DNA of 64,000 nucleotides from Cepaea nemoralis (lineage: Eukaryota; Mollusca; Gastropoda; Stylommatophora; Helicidae). The DNA lies in assembly GCA_014155875.1 (NCBI GenBank), contig JACEFZ010011456.1:214501-278500 (forward strand), written 5' to 3'. The notes below the pieces were generated by a model, which saw only the letters and a program-made list of their open reading frames with translations, searched no databases and was not told the DNA's origin. The translations under genes and the position numbers were made by a program. Shown in pieces: positions 43,583 through 53,563 of this stretch. Position 1 is the first letter of the stretch. Each line of letters starts with the position of its first letter.

Positions 43583-44732
43583 CCTGAGAGGTTGTCGTGG
43601 CTAAGAGGTCGCCATGGGTGAGAAGTTGCCGTGTCAGAGCGGTTGCCGTGTCTGAGAGGTTGTCGTGGCTGAGGGGTTGCCGTGGTTGAGAGGTCGTGGC
43701 TGAGAGGTTGTCATGTCTGAGAGGTGCCATGTCTGAGAGGTTACCATTTCTGAGAGGGTACCGTGGCTGAGAGGTGAGGTTACCGTGGCTGAGAGGTTAC
43801 CGTGGCTGAGAGGTTACCGTGGCTGAGAGGTTGTCATGTCTGAGAGGTTGTCATGTCTGAGAGGTTGTCATGTCTGAGAGGTTGTCATGTCTGAGAGGTT
43901 GTCATGTCTGAGAGGTTGCCAAGTCTGAGAGGTTGTCATGTCTGAGAGGTTGTCATGTATGAGAGGTGCCATGTCTGAGAGGTTGTCATGTCTGAGAGGT
44001 TGTCATGTATGAGAGGTTGTCATGTATGAGAGGTGCCATGTCTGAGAGGTTGTCATGTCTGAGAGGTGCCGTGTCTGAGAGGTTGTCATGTCTGAGAGGT
44101 GCCATGTCTGAGACGTTGTCATGTCTGAAAGGTGCCGTGTCTGAGAGGTTGTCATGTCTGAGAGGTTGTCATGTCTGAGAAGTTGCCATGTCTGAGAGGC
44201 TGCCATGTCTGAGAGGTTGTCATGTCTGAGAGGTGCCATGTCTGAGAGGTCATGTCTGAAAGGTGCCGTGTTTGAGAGGTTGTCATGTCTGAGAGGTTGT
44301 CATGTCTGAGAGGTTGCCATGTCTAAGAGGTGTCATGTCTGAGAGGTTGTCATGTCTGAGAAGTTGCCATGTCTGAGAGGTTGCCATGTCTGAGAGGTTG
44401 CCATGTCTGAGAGGTTGCCATGTCTGAGAGGTTGTCATGTCTGAGAGGTGCCATGTCTGAGAGGTTGTCATGTCTGAGAGGTTGTCATGTCTGAGCGGTT
44501 GTCATGTCTGAGAGGTGCCATGTCTGAGAGGTTGTCATGTCTGAGAGGTTGCCATGTCTGAGAGGTTGCCATGTCTGAGAGGTTGCCATGTCTGAGAGGT
44601 TGTCATGTCTGAGAGGTTGTCATGTCTGAGAGGTTGCCATGTCTGAGAGGTGCCATGTCTGAGAGGTTGTCATGTCTGAGAGGTTGTCATGTCTGAGAGG
44701 TGCCATGTCTGAGAGGTTGTCATGTCTGAGAG
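43583..44732. repeat. 17-bp minisatellite (~68 copies)
   Basis: Units GGTTGTCATGTCTGAGA with GGTGCCATG, GGTTGCCATG and CCGTGGCTGAGA variants. The left end is older and more varied than the centre. Confidence 0.96.
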
Positions 44733-44869
44733 ATTTCGGTGTCCTTGGATTAAGAAGGGGCGTGGTTTGATCTCAGCATAGTGTTGGAAATCGGGCTTGT
44801 GGAAAGAATCCAACAGATGGTCCCTGTTTTTTATTATTGAATTAAAAAGCCTGGCACTCCGCGCGAAAC

Positions 44870-45110
44870 ATGCCAGTTATCACCTTTCCTAGCATACTTT
44901 CTGAGTCCTTTACAATAACGACATGTGTCCACCGTTTGTACTCCACCCAAAGGAACGCCGCTGTGCCTATACTAGATATTATGGTATCTTATGCCAGGCT
45001 CTCCTGCACTAAACACCGTCCACCAATCTTCATTACGAACCCCCAGGCACTTCTTTTACCTCTTAGCACAGAGACATCCGTGTAGATAATTACATCACCT
45101 GGGCACGAAT
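44870..45110 (-). mobile_element. LINE RNase H fragment (family 7-like)
   Basis: The reverse strand reads VIIYTDVSVLRGKRSAWGFV (RNase H start, TDGS mutated to TDVS) and HVVIVKDSESMLGK (xDSxS motif). It is a truncated copy near the end of CPTP. Confidence 0.72.
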
Positions 45111-45227
45111 TGTCATAAATCAATTGTTACACCTTAAACACAACAGAAAATGAGATAATGGGTGCCCCCTGGTTAAACAATAATAAGAATAACGCAAGCA
45201 ACAAGTTACGTTTATGCACACTGATGT

Positions 45228-45233
45228 TTTATT
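45228..45233 (-). promoter_or_regulatory. CPTP: Polyadenylation signal of CPTP
   Basis: AATAAA on the - strand, about 100 bases after the CPTP stop codon, in a short 3' untranslated region without repeats. Confidence 0.7.
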
Positions 45234-45333
45234 ACATGATTCGTTAAAGGCAACCACACAATTCATTCTTATCAGGGCATTACTAAGCATGGCTTCTTTT
45301 TCTTAAGGGCAAATGTAGACAGCTAGTTTCTTC

Positions 45334-45844
45334 TCAAGGCATATCTAATACATGGTACTTAGCATACAGCTGATCAATGACCTCGGAAATGGCGTTGAGC
45401 TCACAAACAAGCTGAGTCATTCCTTGTAATACTGTCTCATTGTCATCGACTCCCATCTTCTCCAGCAACTCCTGACGTGTTGGTAACGCAAAGATGGCCA
45501 CATGTACCGCTTGTTTCACAAGCCAAGTGTGGTGTTTTGAAAGAGTTGCGGTGTACGCTTCTCTTACATGCGAAGAGAATTGCTCGTCGTTTTCTGCATC
45601 TCGTAGCTTCAGAATGACTGCTGAGATAAACTCCATGGCCCTGTGCAGCTGAAGTAGAGTTTGAGTTCCTGATGGTTTCGTGGATTTATAGATGAGCTCT
45701 GTGAATACTTCAAACAATAGCATGGATTGTACGGTGTTATACTTTTCGGAATGTTCTCCATTGCAAAAGTCCCGTAGAACGGCAATCTTTGCTTCAACAT
45801 CAGACACAACAAAGTTGAATAAAGTACCAAACAGTCTGAAGAGT
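45334..45844 (-). CDS. CPTP: Ceramide-1-phosphate transfer protein, exon 2 (last coding exon)
   Basis: CPTP is a cytosolic GLTP-fold protein that moves ceramide-1-phosphate between membranes; in mammals it lowers Golgi ceramide-1-phosphate and affects eicosanoid output. This exon follows the acceptor TGTAATTTTTCAG and its first base completes Lys44. It carries residues 45-213: LFRLFGTLFNFVVSDVEAK with Asp59 and Lys63 (human Asp56, Lys60), LLQLHRAMEF, YTATLSKHHTWLVKQAVHVA with His149 (human His150), LPTRQELLEK and the family C-terminus LYAKYHVLDMP (human ends LDLP). The product is 213 residues against 214 in human. The positions of human Arg106 and Arg110 are Gln105 and Gln109. Alignment is gapless there, from memory of the human protein. 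Other GLTP-fold proteins are a poorer match. Confidence 0.94.
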
Positions 45845-45894
45845 CTGAAAAATTACAGGAAAACAAAAAAAAGGCTAAAAGTTTTTTATTTATT

Positions 45895-46107
45895 TTTTCG
45901 CTCACTCGCTTTGAACTCAAACGTAGTCCATACACACTACTTTCTAGTAGTGTTGGACTGAATTTGCGTGTGGATTGGCTTTCCCTATTAACAGTATCCC
46001 TCGCCATCAGGCGAACCCACTTGGACTTCAGAGGTAGGCCTACTTGTAATTTACGTCCCCAAGTCACGGACGATAGGTCAACATTTTAATCTCAACTGTC
46101 CGATGTA
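45895..46107 (-). mobile_element. SINE A, 5'-truncated, in the CPTP intron
   Basis: The reverse strand runs from GATTAAAATGTTGACCTATC to CAAAGCGAGTGAGCGAAAAA with an A-rich tail that ends about 50 bases before the CPTP acceptor. The head is cut by the SINE C that follows. Confidence 0.85.
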
Positions 46108-46335
46108 GGGATATAACACTTCTTCTTCTTCTTCTTCTTCTTCTTCGTCTTCTTCTTCTTCTTCTTCTTCTTCTTCTTCTTCTTCTTCTTCTTCTTCTTC
46201 TTCTTCTGCGTTCATCCGGAGAGGTTTTTTTCTGACGTGATTGCGTTGTCTGTTTACATCAGAGCTGCGTTCTTGCGCCGTTAGGCCGACACATCCGACT
46301 TTTGCGGGCATTTGTTGACCAGGTTAGCCCACCCG
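46108..46335 (-). mobile_element. SINE C with expanded (GAA)n tail
   Basis: The tail is about 30 GAA triplets on the - strand (46112-46207), then TCTCCGGATGAACGCAGAAG and the normal body back to CCCGGGTGGGCTAACC. The tail expansion yields an acidic poly-Glu frame that is not a gene. Confidence 0.9.
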
Positions 46336-46409
46336 GGTGAGGTTAAACACTCTACGGGATAAAAGTTAAAAACCGTTGCATGTCATTTGCGATGATCCTC
46401 ATGTTGATT

Positions 46410-46465
46410 TTCTATGCAATTTTACGTTCACTAGTTTACCATTGCTTTCTGAACGAGCAGTCAGC
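46410..46465 (-). mobile_element. SINE D fragment
   Basis: GCAATTTTACGTTCACTAGT and TTACCATTGCTTTCTGAACG match the centre of SINE D in reverse. Confidence 0.6.
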
Positions 46466-46593
46466 GGTAAAGTTCAGCAGATCGATGTAGGGAATGATCA
46501 CACTATACCATCTTCGGCGCAGGGGAAGTTTAAGAGCTAGCGCTCTTATTCTTTTGACCACATACTCCTCCAGGAGTCAAAGTAACAAATATA

Positions 46594-46975
46594 ATAAGGT
46601 AGGTTACAGTAATAAATCCTCCACCAGTTCCCGAAGACCAATAAGGGAAGCAATGAATATAATACTACCAGCTGTAGGAGGAAACTAAGATACATGGCGA
46701 TGGGCTGGCGGCTCTATCCCGTAGAAAACTTTACCTCCAGAAATCCAACCAATCATGGACAAGTCCAAAGATATGGAAAGAAGAACAACGCAGCCAGCCA
46801 AGATGAAAGGGAGCTCTTCTAGAAGAAGTGTGAAGCGATGCGGAGACATCTACAATGAGCCTGAGAGCCGACTGATCTCTTATCATTCAGGAAAATCGCC
46901 AGAATTGGCACCTGGAGTGTTAGAACTATGTATGAAATGCGAAAGACAGCACATGTGGTAGCAGAATTGAAATAT
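46594..46975 (+). mobile_element. LINE 5' leader and endonuclease start, family unassigned
   Basis: Near 46905 the shifted reading IGTWSVRTMYEM (canonical TWNVRTM) and KTAHVVAELKY is the first strand of an EEP endonuclease from an RTE/CR1-type element. The preceding 300 bases would be its leader. It is cut off by family 1 fragments. Confidence 0.65.
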
Positions 46976-46984
46976 TAATAGTGT

Positions 46985-47165
46985 AACTATAAAGAGTGTT
47001 ATTTAGAATATATGAGAGGTTTCTGAGAAAAATGCAAATAATAACATGGACAGACAGAAAAACCAATAACCAAGTTCTACAAGAAACAAATGAAAATCGT
47101 ACACTGATTAGAGAAATTAGACGTAACAGTCAAAATTGTTTGGTCACGTTATGAGAAGAACAATG
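46985..47165 (+). mobile_element. LINE family 1 internal fragment
   Basis: GACAGACAGAAAAACCAATA and GATTAGAGAAATTAGACGTA match the C-terminal coding region of family 1. Confidence 0.8.
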
Positions 47166-47905
47166 CACAGGATCTGCAACAATTAGTAGACGCGGTTGTT
47201 GTACATGTGAGCAGCTGGGGTTGGAATTAAATTGTAAGAAGACACAGGTTATGGTCGTCACTAGGAAGAACGAAGTATCACAATGTAATATACAAGTAAA
47301 TGGGAATATTCTTCAACAAGTGAATCGGTACAATTATCTCGGAACAGTCATAACATCTGATGGGAGATGCCTTGAAGAGATTAGAACAAGAATCTCCATG
47401 GCAAAAGTAGCCTTTAGCAAGATGATAAACATTCTGACCAATACAAAGATGCAAATTGAAACGAGAAAAAGAGGATTGAGGGGGTACATAGAGCCTGTTC
47501 TTTTGTATGGATGTGAAACTTGGACAATGTGCAGTCAAGCTGAAAAACATTTGATGGCTACAGAAATGTGGTTTCTGAGGAAAATGCAAAGAGTACCATG
47601 GACAGATAGAAAAACCAATGACCAAGTACTACAGGAGACAAATGAAAATCGTAGACTGATTAGAGAAATTAGACGAAGACAGTCAAAATGTTTTGGACAT
47701 GTTATGAGAAGAAATGGATTGGAGAACTTATTGACAACTGGCAAGATCGAAGGGAACAGACCAAGAGGAAGACCGAGAGGAAAATACCTGGATGGCTTGG
47801 CCACATGGCATGGACGAGACAGGAACACTGAGCTGATCCACGACGCTGGTGATCGAGTGAAATGGCGAGTCATGACCGCCCACGCTTACCGGCATGGCAC
47901 ATGAT
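47166..47905 (+). mobile_element. LINE family 1, 3' end with intact 227-codon frame
   Basis: The frame 47221-47904 reads MELNCKKTQVMVVTRKNEVS, LGTVITSDGRCLEEIRTRIS, EPVLLYGCETWTMCSQAEKH, FGHVMRRNGLENLLTTGKIE and ends AHAYRHGT. It is the least damaged version of the family 1 C-terminus in the window. It is in the CPTP intron, opposite strand. Confidence 0.92.
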
Positions 47906-48125
47906 TGATTGATTATGAGAAGAAATAAATGGGAGAACTTTGTGACAACTGGCAAGATCGAGGGGAAGAGAACAAGGGGAAGGCAGAGAAGTAAATATCT
48001 GAATGGCTTAGCCACGTGGTATAGTCGACACAAGAACAATTAGCTAATCCACGACTCGCATGATCGAGTGAGATGGCGAAACATGGCCGCTCATGCTTAT
48101 CGGCATGGCACATGATGAATGAATA
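47906..48125 (+). mobile_element. LINE family 1, second 3' end in tandem
   Basis: GACAACTGGCAAGATCGAGG to CGGCATGGCACATGATGAAT repeats the last 220 bases of the element, diverged from the preceding copy. Confidence 0.85.
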
Positions 48126-48258
48126 AGAGGAATCACGGTTGGGGGACGTAACATCGATAACATTAGATATGCGGATGAAACAGTATTGATTGCAGACAAT
48201 GAACAGGATCTACAACATGTAGTAGACCTGGTTGTTGTACATATTGTACAACTAGAGT

Positions 48259-48696
48259 TGGGCTGATCACTTGACTCGCATGCCAGATCACAGGCTCCCT
48301 AAACCAATTTTTTTACGGCGAGTGGTAAACGCTCCCAAGGCGACCAGAGGAAACGCTTTAAAGACACTGAAAATCTCACTGACTGCTTTTGGAATTCATC
48401 ATGACACATGGGAGCCTGCAGCCAGAGACCGAAATTCGTGGCGTGCATCATTACGCAAGGGTGCAGTCACGTGTGACGCAACCAGGACTGCAAGAGCTGT
48501 GAAGAAAAGACAGAACAGAAAAACCACTGCAGAAAATCCTCCCCCAGATACGTCAAGCATTCTTTGTCCACATTGTCAAAGAACATTTCGAGCCAAAATA
48601 GGCCTTATCAGCCATCTTAGAACTCGCGGCTCCATACTTTCAACCCCACTGGATGAAATGAATGGTCATCATCATTCTTGATGGACAAACAACAAC
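48259..48696 (+). mobile_element. LINE family 4, 3' end nested in family 1
   Basis: Flanked by ACAACTAGAGT (48248-48258 and 48697-48707). It encodes the family 4 C-terminus including the C2H2 finger CPHCQRTFRAKIGLISHLRT; a His of the finger has become Arg (LRTRGS). Confidence 0.93.
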
Positions 48697-48748
48697 ACAA
48701 CTAGAGTAAGAATTAAATTGTAAGAAGACAGAGATTGTGGTCGTCACT

Positions 48749-48994
48749 TTTTTTTTAAAATTCGCATATCCTTTTACATGACATCGCTGTCAACAGCAGC
48801 ATCTTTCAGCTGTCTGTTGATTTCTTAGCAAGATTACGCTCAGTAGTTTGCCATTGCTTTCTGAGCGGCCGGCTCAGCTATCCCGCAAGTCACCAGCGGG
48901 AGACGAACCGCTTCCAGTTCTCGCCCGCTACGAGACTGCGTGATAAACGGGATTACGGAGAAAGTGGTGTAACCCCTCGGCCAGAGAGACCGGC
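48749..48994 (-). mobile_element. SINE D, complete, nested in LINE family 1
   Basis: Flanked by TGGTCGTCACT (48738-48748 and 48995-49005). The A-rich tail appears as T-run on the + strand; the head is GCCGGTCTCTCTGGCCGAGG on the - strand. Confidence 0.93.
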
Positions 48995-49639
48995 TGGTCG
49001 TCACTAGGAAGAACAAAATTACCTCATTATAATATATGGGTAAATATGAATATACAAGTGAATCGGTACAATTATCTCGGAACAGTCATAATATCTGATG
49101 GGAGATGCCTTGAAGAGATTAGAACAAGAATAGCCATGGTGAATATTGCCATTTTTGCACGATGGAAAACGTATGACCAATGAAAAGATTTCGATTGAAA
49201 CGAGAAAAAGAGTGTTGAAGTGCTACATAGAACCTGAATTTTTGTATGGATGTGTAGTGTAGACAATGATCGGAAAAGCTGAAGAACATCTAGTGACAGT
49301 GGAAATGTGTTTTCTGGCGAGAAATGCAAAGAATACCATGGACAGACAGAAAAACCAATGACCAAGTCCTACAAGAAACAAATGAAGATCGTAAACTGAT
49401 TTGAAAGATTAGACGTAGACAATCAACATTTGTTGGACACGTTATGGGAAGAAATAAATTGGAGAACTTGGTGACAACTGGCAAGATTGGGGGAAAGAGA
49501 ACAAGGGGAAGTCAGGGAAGTAAATACCTGGATGGCTTCGCCGCGTGGCAGGGTTAAGACAAGAACACTGAGCTGATCCACGACTCTGGTGATCGCGTGA
49601 GATGGCGAAACATGACCACCCACGTTTATCGTTATGGCA

Positions 49640-49921
49640 CGTGATGATGTATCCAATTTTATAAGAAAACGCCGTTGGAACTACATCGGCCATGTACTCA
49701 GAATGGAAAAAACAAGGCTCCCCTACCAAGCCCTCATATGGTCACCGGTAGGGAAAAGAAAACGGGAAAGACCAAGAGAGACCCTGCGTAGAACCATCAT
49801 CAGGGAAGGCTCATTCAATGGCCAAGTGAACATCCAGGATCTACAACAGGTAGCAGCGAACCGCCGGACATGGAGAGCCATGACTTCTGCCCTATGAGCC
49901 GCCTTAGGCTCAAGAGGAAGG

Positions 49922-49968
<47 letters not shown>

Positions 49969-49973
49969 GACTG

Positions 49974-50010
<37 letters not shown>
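49640..50010 (+). mobile_element. LINE family 6, 3' end with long (ACTA)n tail
   Basis: The frame 49634-49897 reads RKRRWNYIGHVLRMEKTRLP, LIWSPVGKRKRERPRETLRR and NIQDLQQVAANRRTWRAMTS. The tail (ACTA)n occupies 49921-50010 and is followed by (GAT)n. Confidence 0.9.
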
Positions 50011-50011
<1 letters not shown>

Positions 50012-50128
50012 GTGATGATGGTGATGATGATGATGATGATGATGATTATGATGATGATGATGATGATGATGGTAATGATGATGATGATGATAGCGATGAT
50101 GGTGATGATTATCATGATGATCATGATA
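50011..50128. repeat. (GAT)n microsatellite
   Basis: GATGAT with scattered GGT and TAT changes, joined to the preceding (ACTA)n tail. Confidence 0.95.
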
Positions 50129-50439
50129 AAGAGTGTTGTCAGGTCTTAGTCAGATATGACAGAGCTACCGTATATCAGTAGACGGTACTACCTGCTTTCT
50201 GTTAGCGCCGAATGTTGGGCGGCGCTTACCAAACCCGACACGTCGCATTGTGCCAACGGCTTCAGTCGGAGGAGCACAATTGGAAGGGTACAGACCTTAC
50301 CATATTGCGAGGAAATGCAACCTAAAGATTAAATGTCATGTCAGGACCAGGCCCTATGCCTTGGAGCACATACAGTTAGAACATTGCTTCGCTGATCCGG
50401 CAGTTTCTGCAGCTTGTATTGTTCCAGATGTATTAGTGT

Positions 50440-50545
50440 TACCTTTCCTCTGGAGTCAACTAGACAGGCCGAGAGAGGGATCATGCTGTATGGGCAACAT
50501 GTGGTCTCCGATTTCAGCCAAGGCTTTGTGTTATGGAGAGGTATA
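50440..50545 (+). mobile_element. LINE family 5 fragment
   Basis: GGATCATGCTGTATGGGCAA and CATGTGGTCTCCGATTTCAG correspond to the reverse complement of 8515-8580. Confidence 0.6.
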
Positions 50546-50591
50546 ACTCCATTTGACAAACTATCGTCTGGCAAGGTGCCAGTCAGTCAAT

Positions 50592-50593
<2 letters not shown>

Positions 50594-50651
<58 letters not shown>

Positions 50652-50731
50652 GAGAGCGAGATAGAGAGAGAGAAAGAGAGAGAGAAAGAGAGAGATAAAG
50701 AGAGAGATAGAGAGAGAGAGAAAGCGAGAGA

Positions 50732-50806
<75 letters not shown>
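50594..50806. repeat. (GA)n microsatellite
   Basis: About 210 bases of GA with interspersed AAAG, GCGA and GATA. Open in several frames without being a gene. Confidence 0.97.
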
Positions 50807-50807
<1 letters not shown>

Positions 50808-51835
50808 TACAAGTATTGAGCAGAAATATTTAAAATATTAACTAGAACAAAGAGAATTAATGTAACTGCATCTTCTCCTGATTTTTTCCTCTTTCGGTGG
50901 GGTGGGGTGGAGTGCGTCACATCTAGTTAAGCATATCAGAGGTGAGCGATTCCGACTTCGGCGTGCATTAGTGTCGGGTTTGTTTCATCTGTACAGATTC
51001 CATCCAAGGTAAAGGAGTCCATCTATCAATGGGTGAGTTTATTTTTAACAATGTTGTCAATACATTGGCCTTACGGCCTACTATTTGCGATTTTTCCAAC
51101 TGCCGCGGATTTGTAACGGGCATGATTTGCACACATGGCCTCCGGTTTTCCACCTTTGTTGGGAGGATCCCATCTCACTATCCAATAGAATTGGGGTTCG
51201 TGAGGTATCGTAAGATACCAATGGAGTGCTGTTCCTGGGTGTGCTAGTTCTGCACTGTGTTTGTTGTTCAGTATTGAAACAACTGACTTCTCAACTGTGG
51301 AACAGAGGTACCACGCGATTGATACTTCATACTTCAGTACCAGGTCGGAATGGAAGTCTCTACACGATCCTTGCCCCGATAACAACAAGACCGTTTCATG
51401 GCTCAAGTGATCTTGCCAATGCATCGAACGAAACAATTAGAGCCCAGTCTTCTTCAGATTCTATCAGCCAAGCAAAGAAAACTACATGCTAGATATTTAT
51501 TCTGCCAACATTCATTAGTAATGGGTTGAAGTGGGTGGAAGATCAGCCCAATGAAAGCATTATTTCAAGGCATTTCTTTGAATGGGCATCCAAGAATCTT
51601 TGTTCCTTGGCTTTGTGGCTATCTTGATTTTACACACTTAAAGCTGACGTCTACTGTTTTCCCTACTTCTACTATTAGTATCGATCAATACTTGTTTTTG
51701 CATAGCGTATGTTTTAGTTAGCAAACTGCTGTATTTATGATTCAGTAGAGGGAACAAACGAGCAGATAGATTTGCGAGCTTGGCTGCTGTAGGGAGTGGA
51801 CGAGCATTAGTTAGATCAAACTGAATCCTGCAGGC
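50807..51835. other. CPTP intron, no recognised gene
   Basis: A short stretch at 51090-51190 (TTTTTCCAACTGCCGCGG; GATCCCATCTCACTATCC) resembles the middle of SINE B in reverse. The rest shows nothing assignable. Confidence 0.35.
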
Positions 51836-52190
51836 CAGCATGGCCGAATGGATAAGAACGCGTGTTCTTACATATCCGGAGCAGGTCCGCATGGCCGAAT
51901 GGATAAGAACGCGTGTTCTTAGACACCCGGTGTGCTGATGCCGAGGTAAGGGGCTCAACCCCTGCACCAGGCAGATGGGCTAAAATGTTGACCTATCGTC
52001 CTTGACTTTAGGACGTAAATTACAAGTACCTCTGAAGTCGGAGTGGATTCGCCTGATGGCGAGGGACACTGGTAATAGGGAAAGCTAATCCACACACAAA
52101 ATTCAGTCCAGCACTACTAGAAGTATTAGTTCATGGACTACGCTTGAATTCAAAGCGAGCGGGCGAAAAAAATAAATAAATAAACCCTGA
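51836..52190 (+). mobile_element. SINE A with duplicated tRNA-like head
   Basis: The head CAGCATGGCCGAATGGATAA then GAACGCGTGTTCTTA occurs twice (51836-51884 and 51888-51935) before a single body with the B-box GGGGCTCAACCCCTG. The tail is (AAAT)n. It is the best preserved SINE A here. Confidence 0.9.
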
Positions 52191-52254
52191 ACACCCCCGG
52201 GGAGGCAGAACGCCAGAACGAGTAAATGACCGTGGATGGATGAGATTCTGAAAT

Positions 52255-52445
52255 TTTGACCAGACTGCGAGAACATCAAGTCAAATGGGATCAAGCTAAA
52301 CTACTGCGCCATGTTAGAAGCCAAAAAAGAATCGTCAAGTCACATAGAACTGGTGTCGCCGTGGGAGATACTGACTACTAGAGGAGAGTAGCACTTATGC
52401 AATAATAATTAATAGATTTGCAATGGGGATGATCTGTTGACTAAC
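52255..52445 (+). mobile_element. LINE family 7, eroded 3' end
   Basis: LTRLREHQVKWDQAK and HRTGVAVGDTDY-like reading followed by GGGGATGATCTGTTGACTAA matches the end of the copy at 18299. Confidence 0.8.
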
Positions 52446-52501
52446 TTGCTAGAGTCTCTTTTCTGCATTTCAGCATTTATTTTACTATAAACACAACTTA
52501 C

Positions 52502-52632
52502 TTGCACAGTTCTTCATAAGCATCAATATAGTATTTCATGAAAATAACATTTTTCTCGCCCCGGCAAGAACAGAACAGGTTGAAGACTCGTTGGCTGTTG
52601 AAGTTGTTTAGCCTGTCCTGTGTGGAAGCCAT
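52502..52632 (-). CDS. CPTP: Ceramide-1-phosphate transfer protein, exon 1
   Basis: The exon encodes residues 1-43 and two bases of Lys44, from MASTQDRLNNFNSQRVFNLF to YYIDAYEELC, and ends at the donor GTAAGT. YIDAYEELCK then LFRLFGTLF across the junction aligns without gap to the human YIASWKGLVR...SLGTIF segment, which proves the pairing with the exon at 45844. The start at 52632 has a strong context (GGCCATGG) and gives the usual protein length; an in-frame ATG at 52698 would add 22 residues. A 6.66-kb intron full of repeats separates the exons. Confidence 0.9.
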
Positions 52633-52744
52633 GGCCGTACCGCAAGTCGCGACGTATTCAATGGGAAAATGCCGTGCTTGCAAAGGCTTGTTTACCATAG
52701 CAACATGTTTTGAAAGTTAGTCTGGATGTAAAATTGTTTATTCA

Positions 52745-53460
52745 TATTAAACATGGCATCTTCAAATCAGAAGACGAGATCGAAAATAGATGCTATACGG
52801 CGATGCTATAATAAAAGATGCTATAATTCATTGGACAAATGGCACCAATACTAAAGAACAAACATGTATCAATAACTACTAAGAAAGCACTTTACAACAC
52901 AATTTTCCTACCAACCCTTTGCTGCCAATACCAAACGTGGACAATGACAGAAAAAGAGAAAAGAAAATTCACAACAGAAATGAGATTCCTGAGAAGAATA
53001 CGCAATGTATCAAGAAGAGATAAGATCAGAAATGAAGAAATCAGGACTAAAGTGTGGGTTATAGCTGCATTAAATTTTATTAGAAGACAGCAAGTCAAAT
53101 GGTTTGGCCATGCAAGTAGTTACTAACTAACAATATACCACTCCTGTCTTTTCCACTTTTCACATTGGGCCGTAGGGAGCATTTTGTGTGATATTCACTG
53201 GCACAGGAACGGAGCATAATGGGGATGACCCGTTGCTGTGAAGTTGGAACTGCGACTAACTAACTAACTAACTAATACCACAACGAGCAATGATGTAGCT
53301 ACAGACCAAATGGAAGTAGAGGAAGAGGCCGACCACGTAAACGATGGACAGAAGGAATAGCCGAGTCCATGGCAATATTGATACATGAAGCTCATATGCG
53401 GGCACTCTCCCGCTGTTTATACTTCACCTCGACACCGCAAGGTACATGAGGAACATGATG
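52745..53460 (+). mobile_element. LINE family 3, 3' end, split by a CTAA-tailed element
   Basis: The frame 52839-53126 reads MAPILKNKHVSITTKKALYN, YQTWTMTEKEKRKF, EMRFLRRIRNVSRRDKIRNE and QVKWFGHAS. It resumes after the insertion and ends GGTACATGAGGAACATGATG. It lies just upstream of the CPTP start. Confidence 0.88.
53137..53276 (+). mobile_element. CTAA-tailed retroelement 3' end
   Basis: TCCTGTCTTTTCCACTTTTC to GGAACTGCGACTAACTAACT repeats the end of the element at 29712-30121. A short duplication (ATACCA) flanks it. Both copies are inside family 3. Confidence 0.75.
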
Positions 53461-53563
53461 AGATGAGACAAGAAACATGGCATCTTTTGATGGGAGTAAT
53501 AAATGATCTTTGTGAGATAACTTCTTTCAAGATATGTTCATTGCTCTTTCTATCTGTCTACGA

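Larger units (their letters stand above)
48126..49650 (+). mobile_element. LINE family 1, third copy, split by LINE family 4 and SINE D
   Basis: It begins in the YADD region (ATTAGATATGCGGATGAAAC) and ends GTTATGGCACGTGATGATG. Two insertions with exact 11-bp duplications break it (48259-48696 and 48749-48994). The coding frame is lost. Confidence 0.9.

Noticed and set aside
46078..46311. Acidic poly-Glu protein frame
   Set aside because: It is the translated (GAA)n tail of a SINE C copy.
50250..50546. 98-codon + frame as a small gene
   Set aside because: It overlaps a LINE family 5 fragment, has no recognisable motif and lies antisense in the CPTP intron.
50591..50920. Ser-Leu repeat frames on the - strand and Arg-Glu frames on the + strand
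   Set aside because: They are translations of a (GA)n microsatellite.
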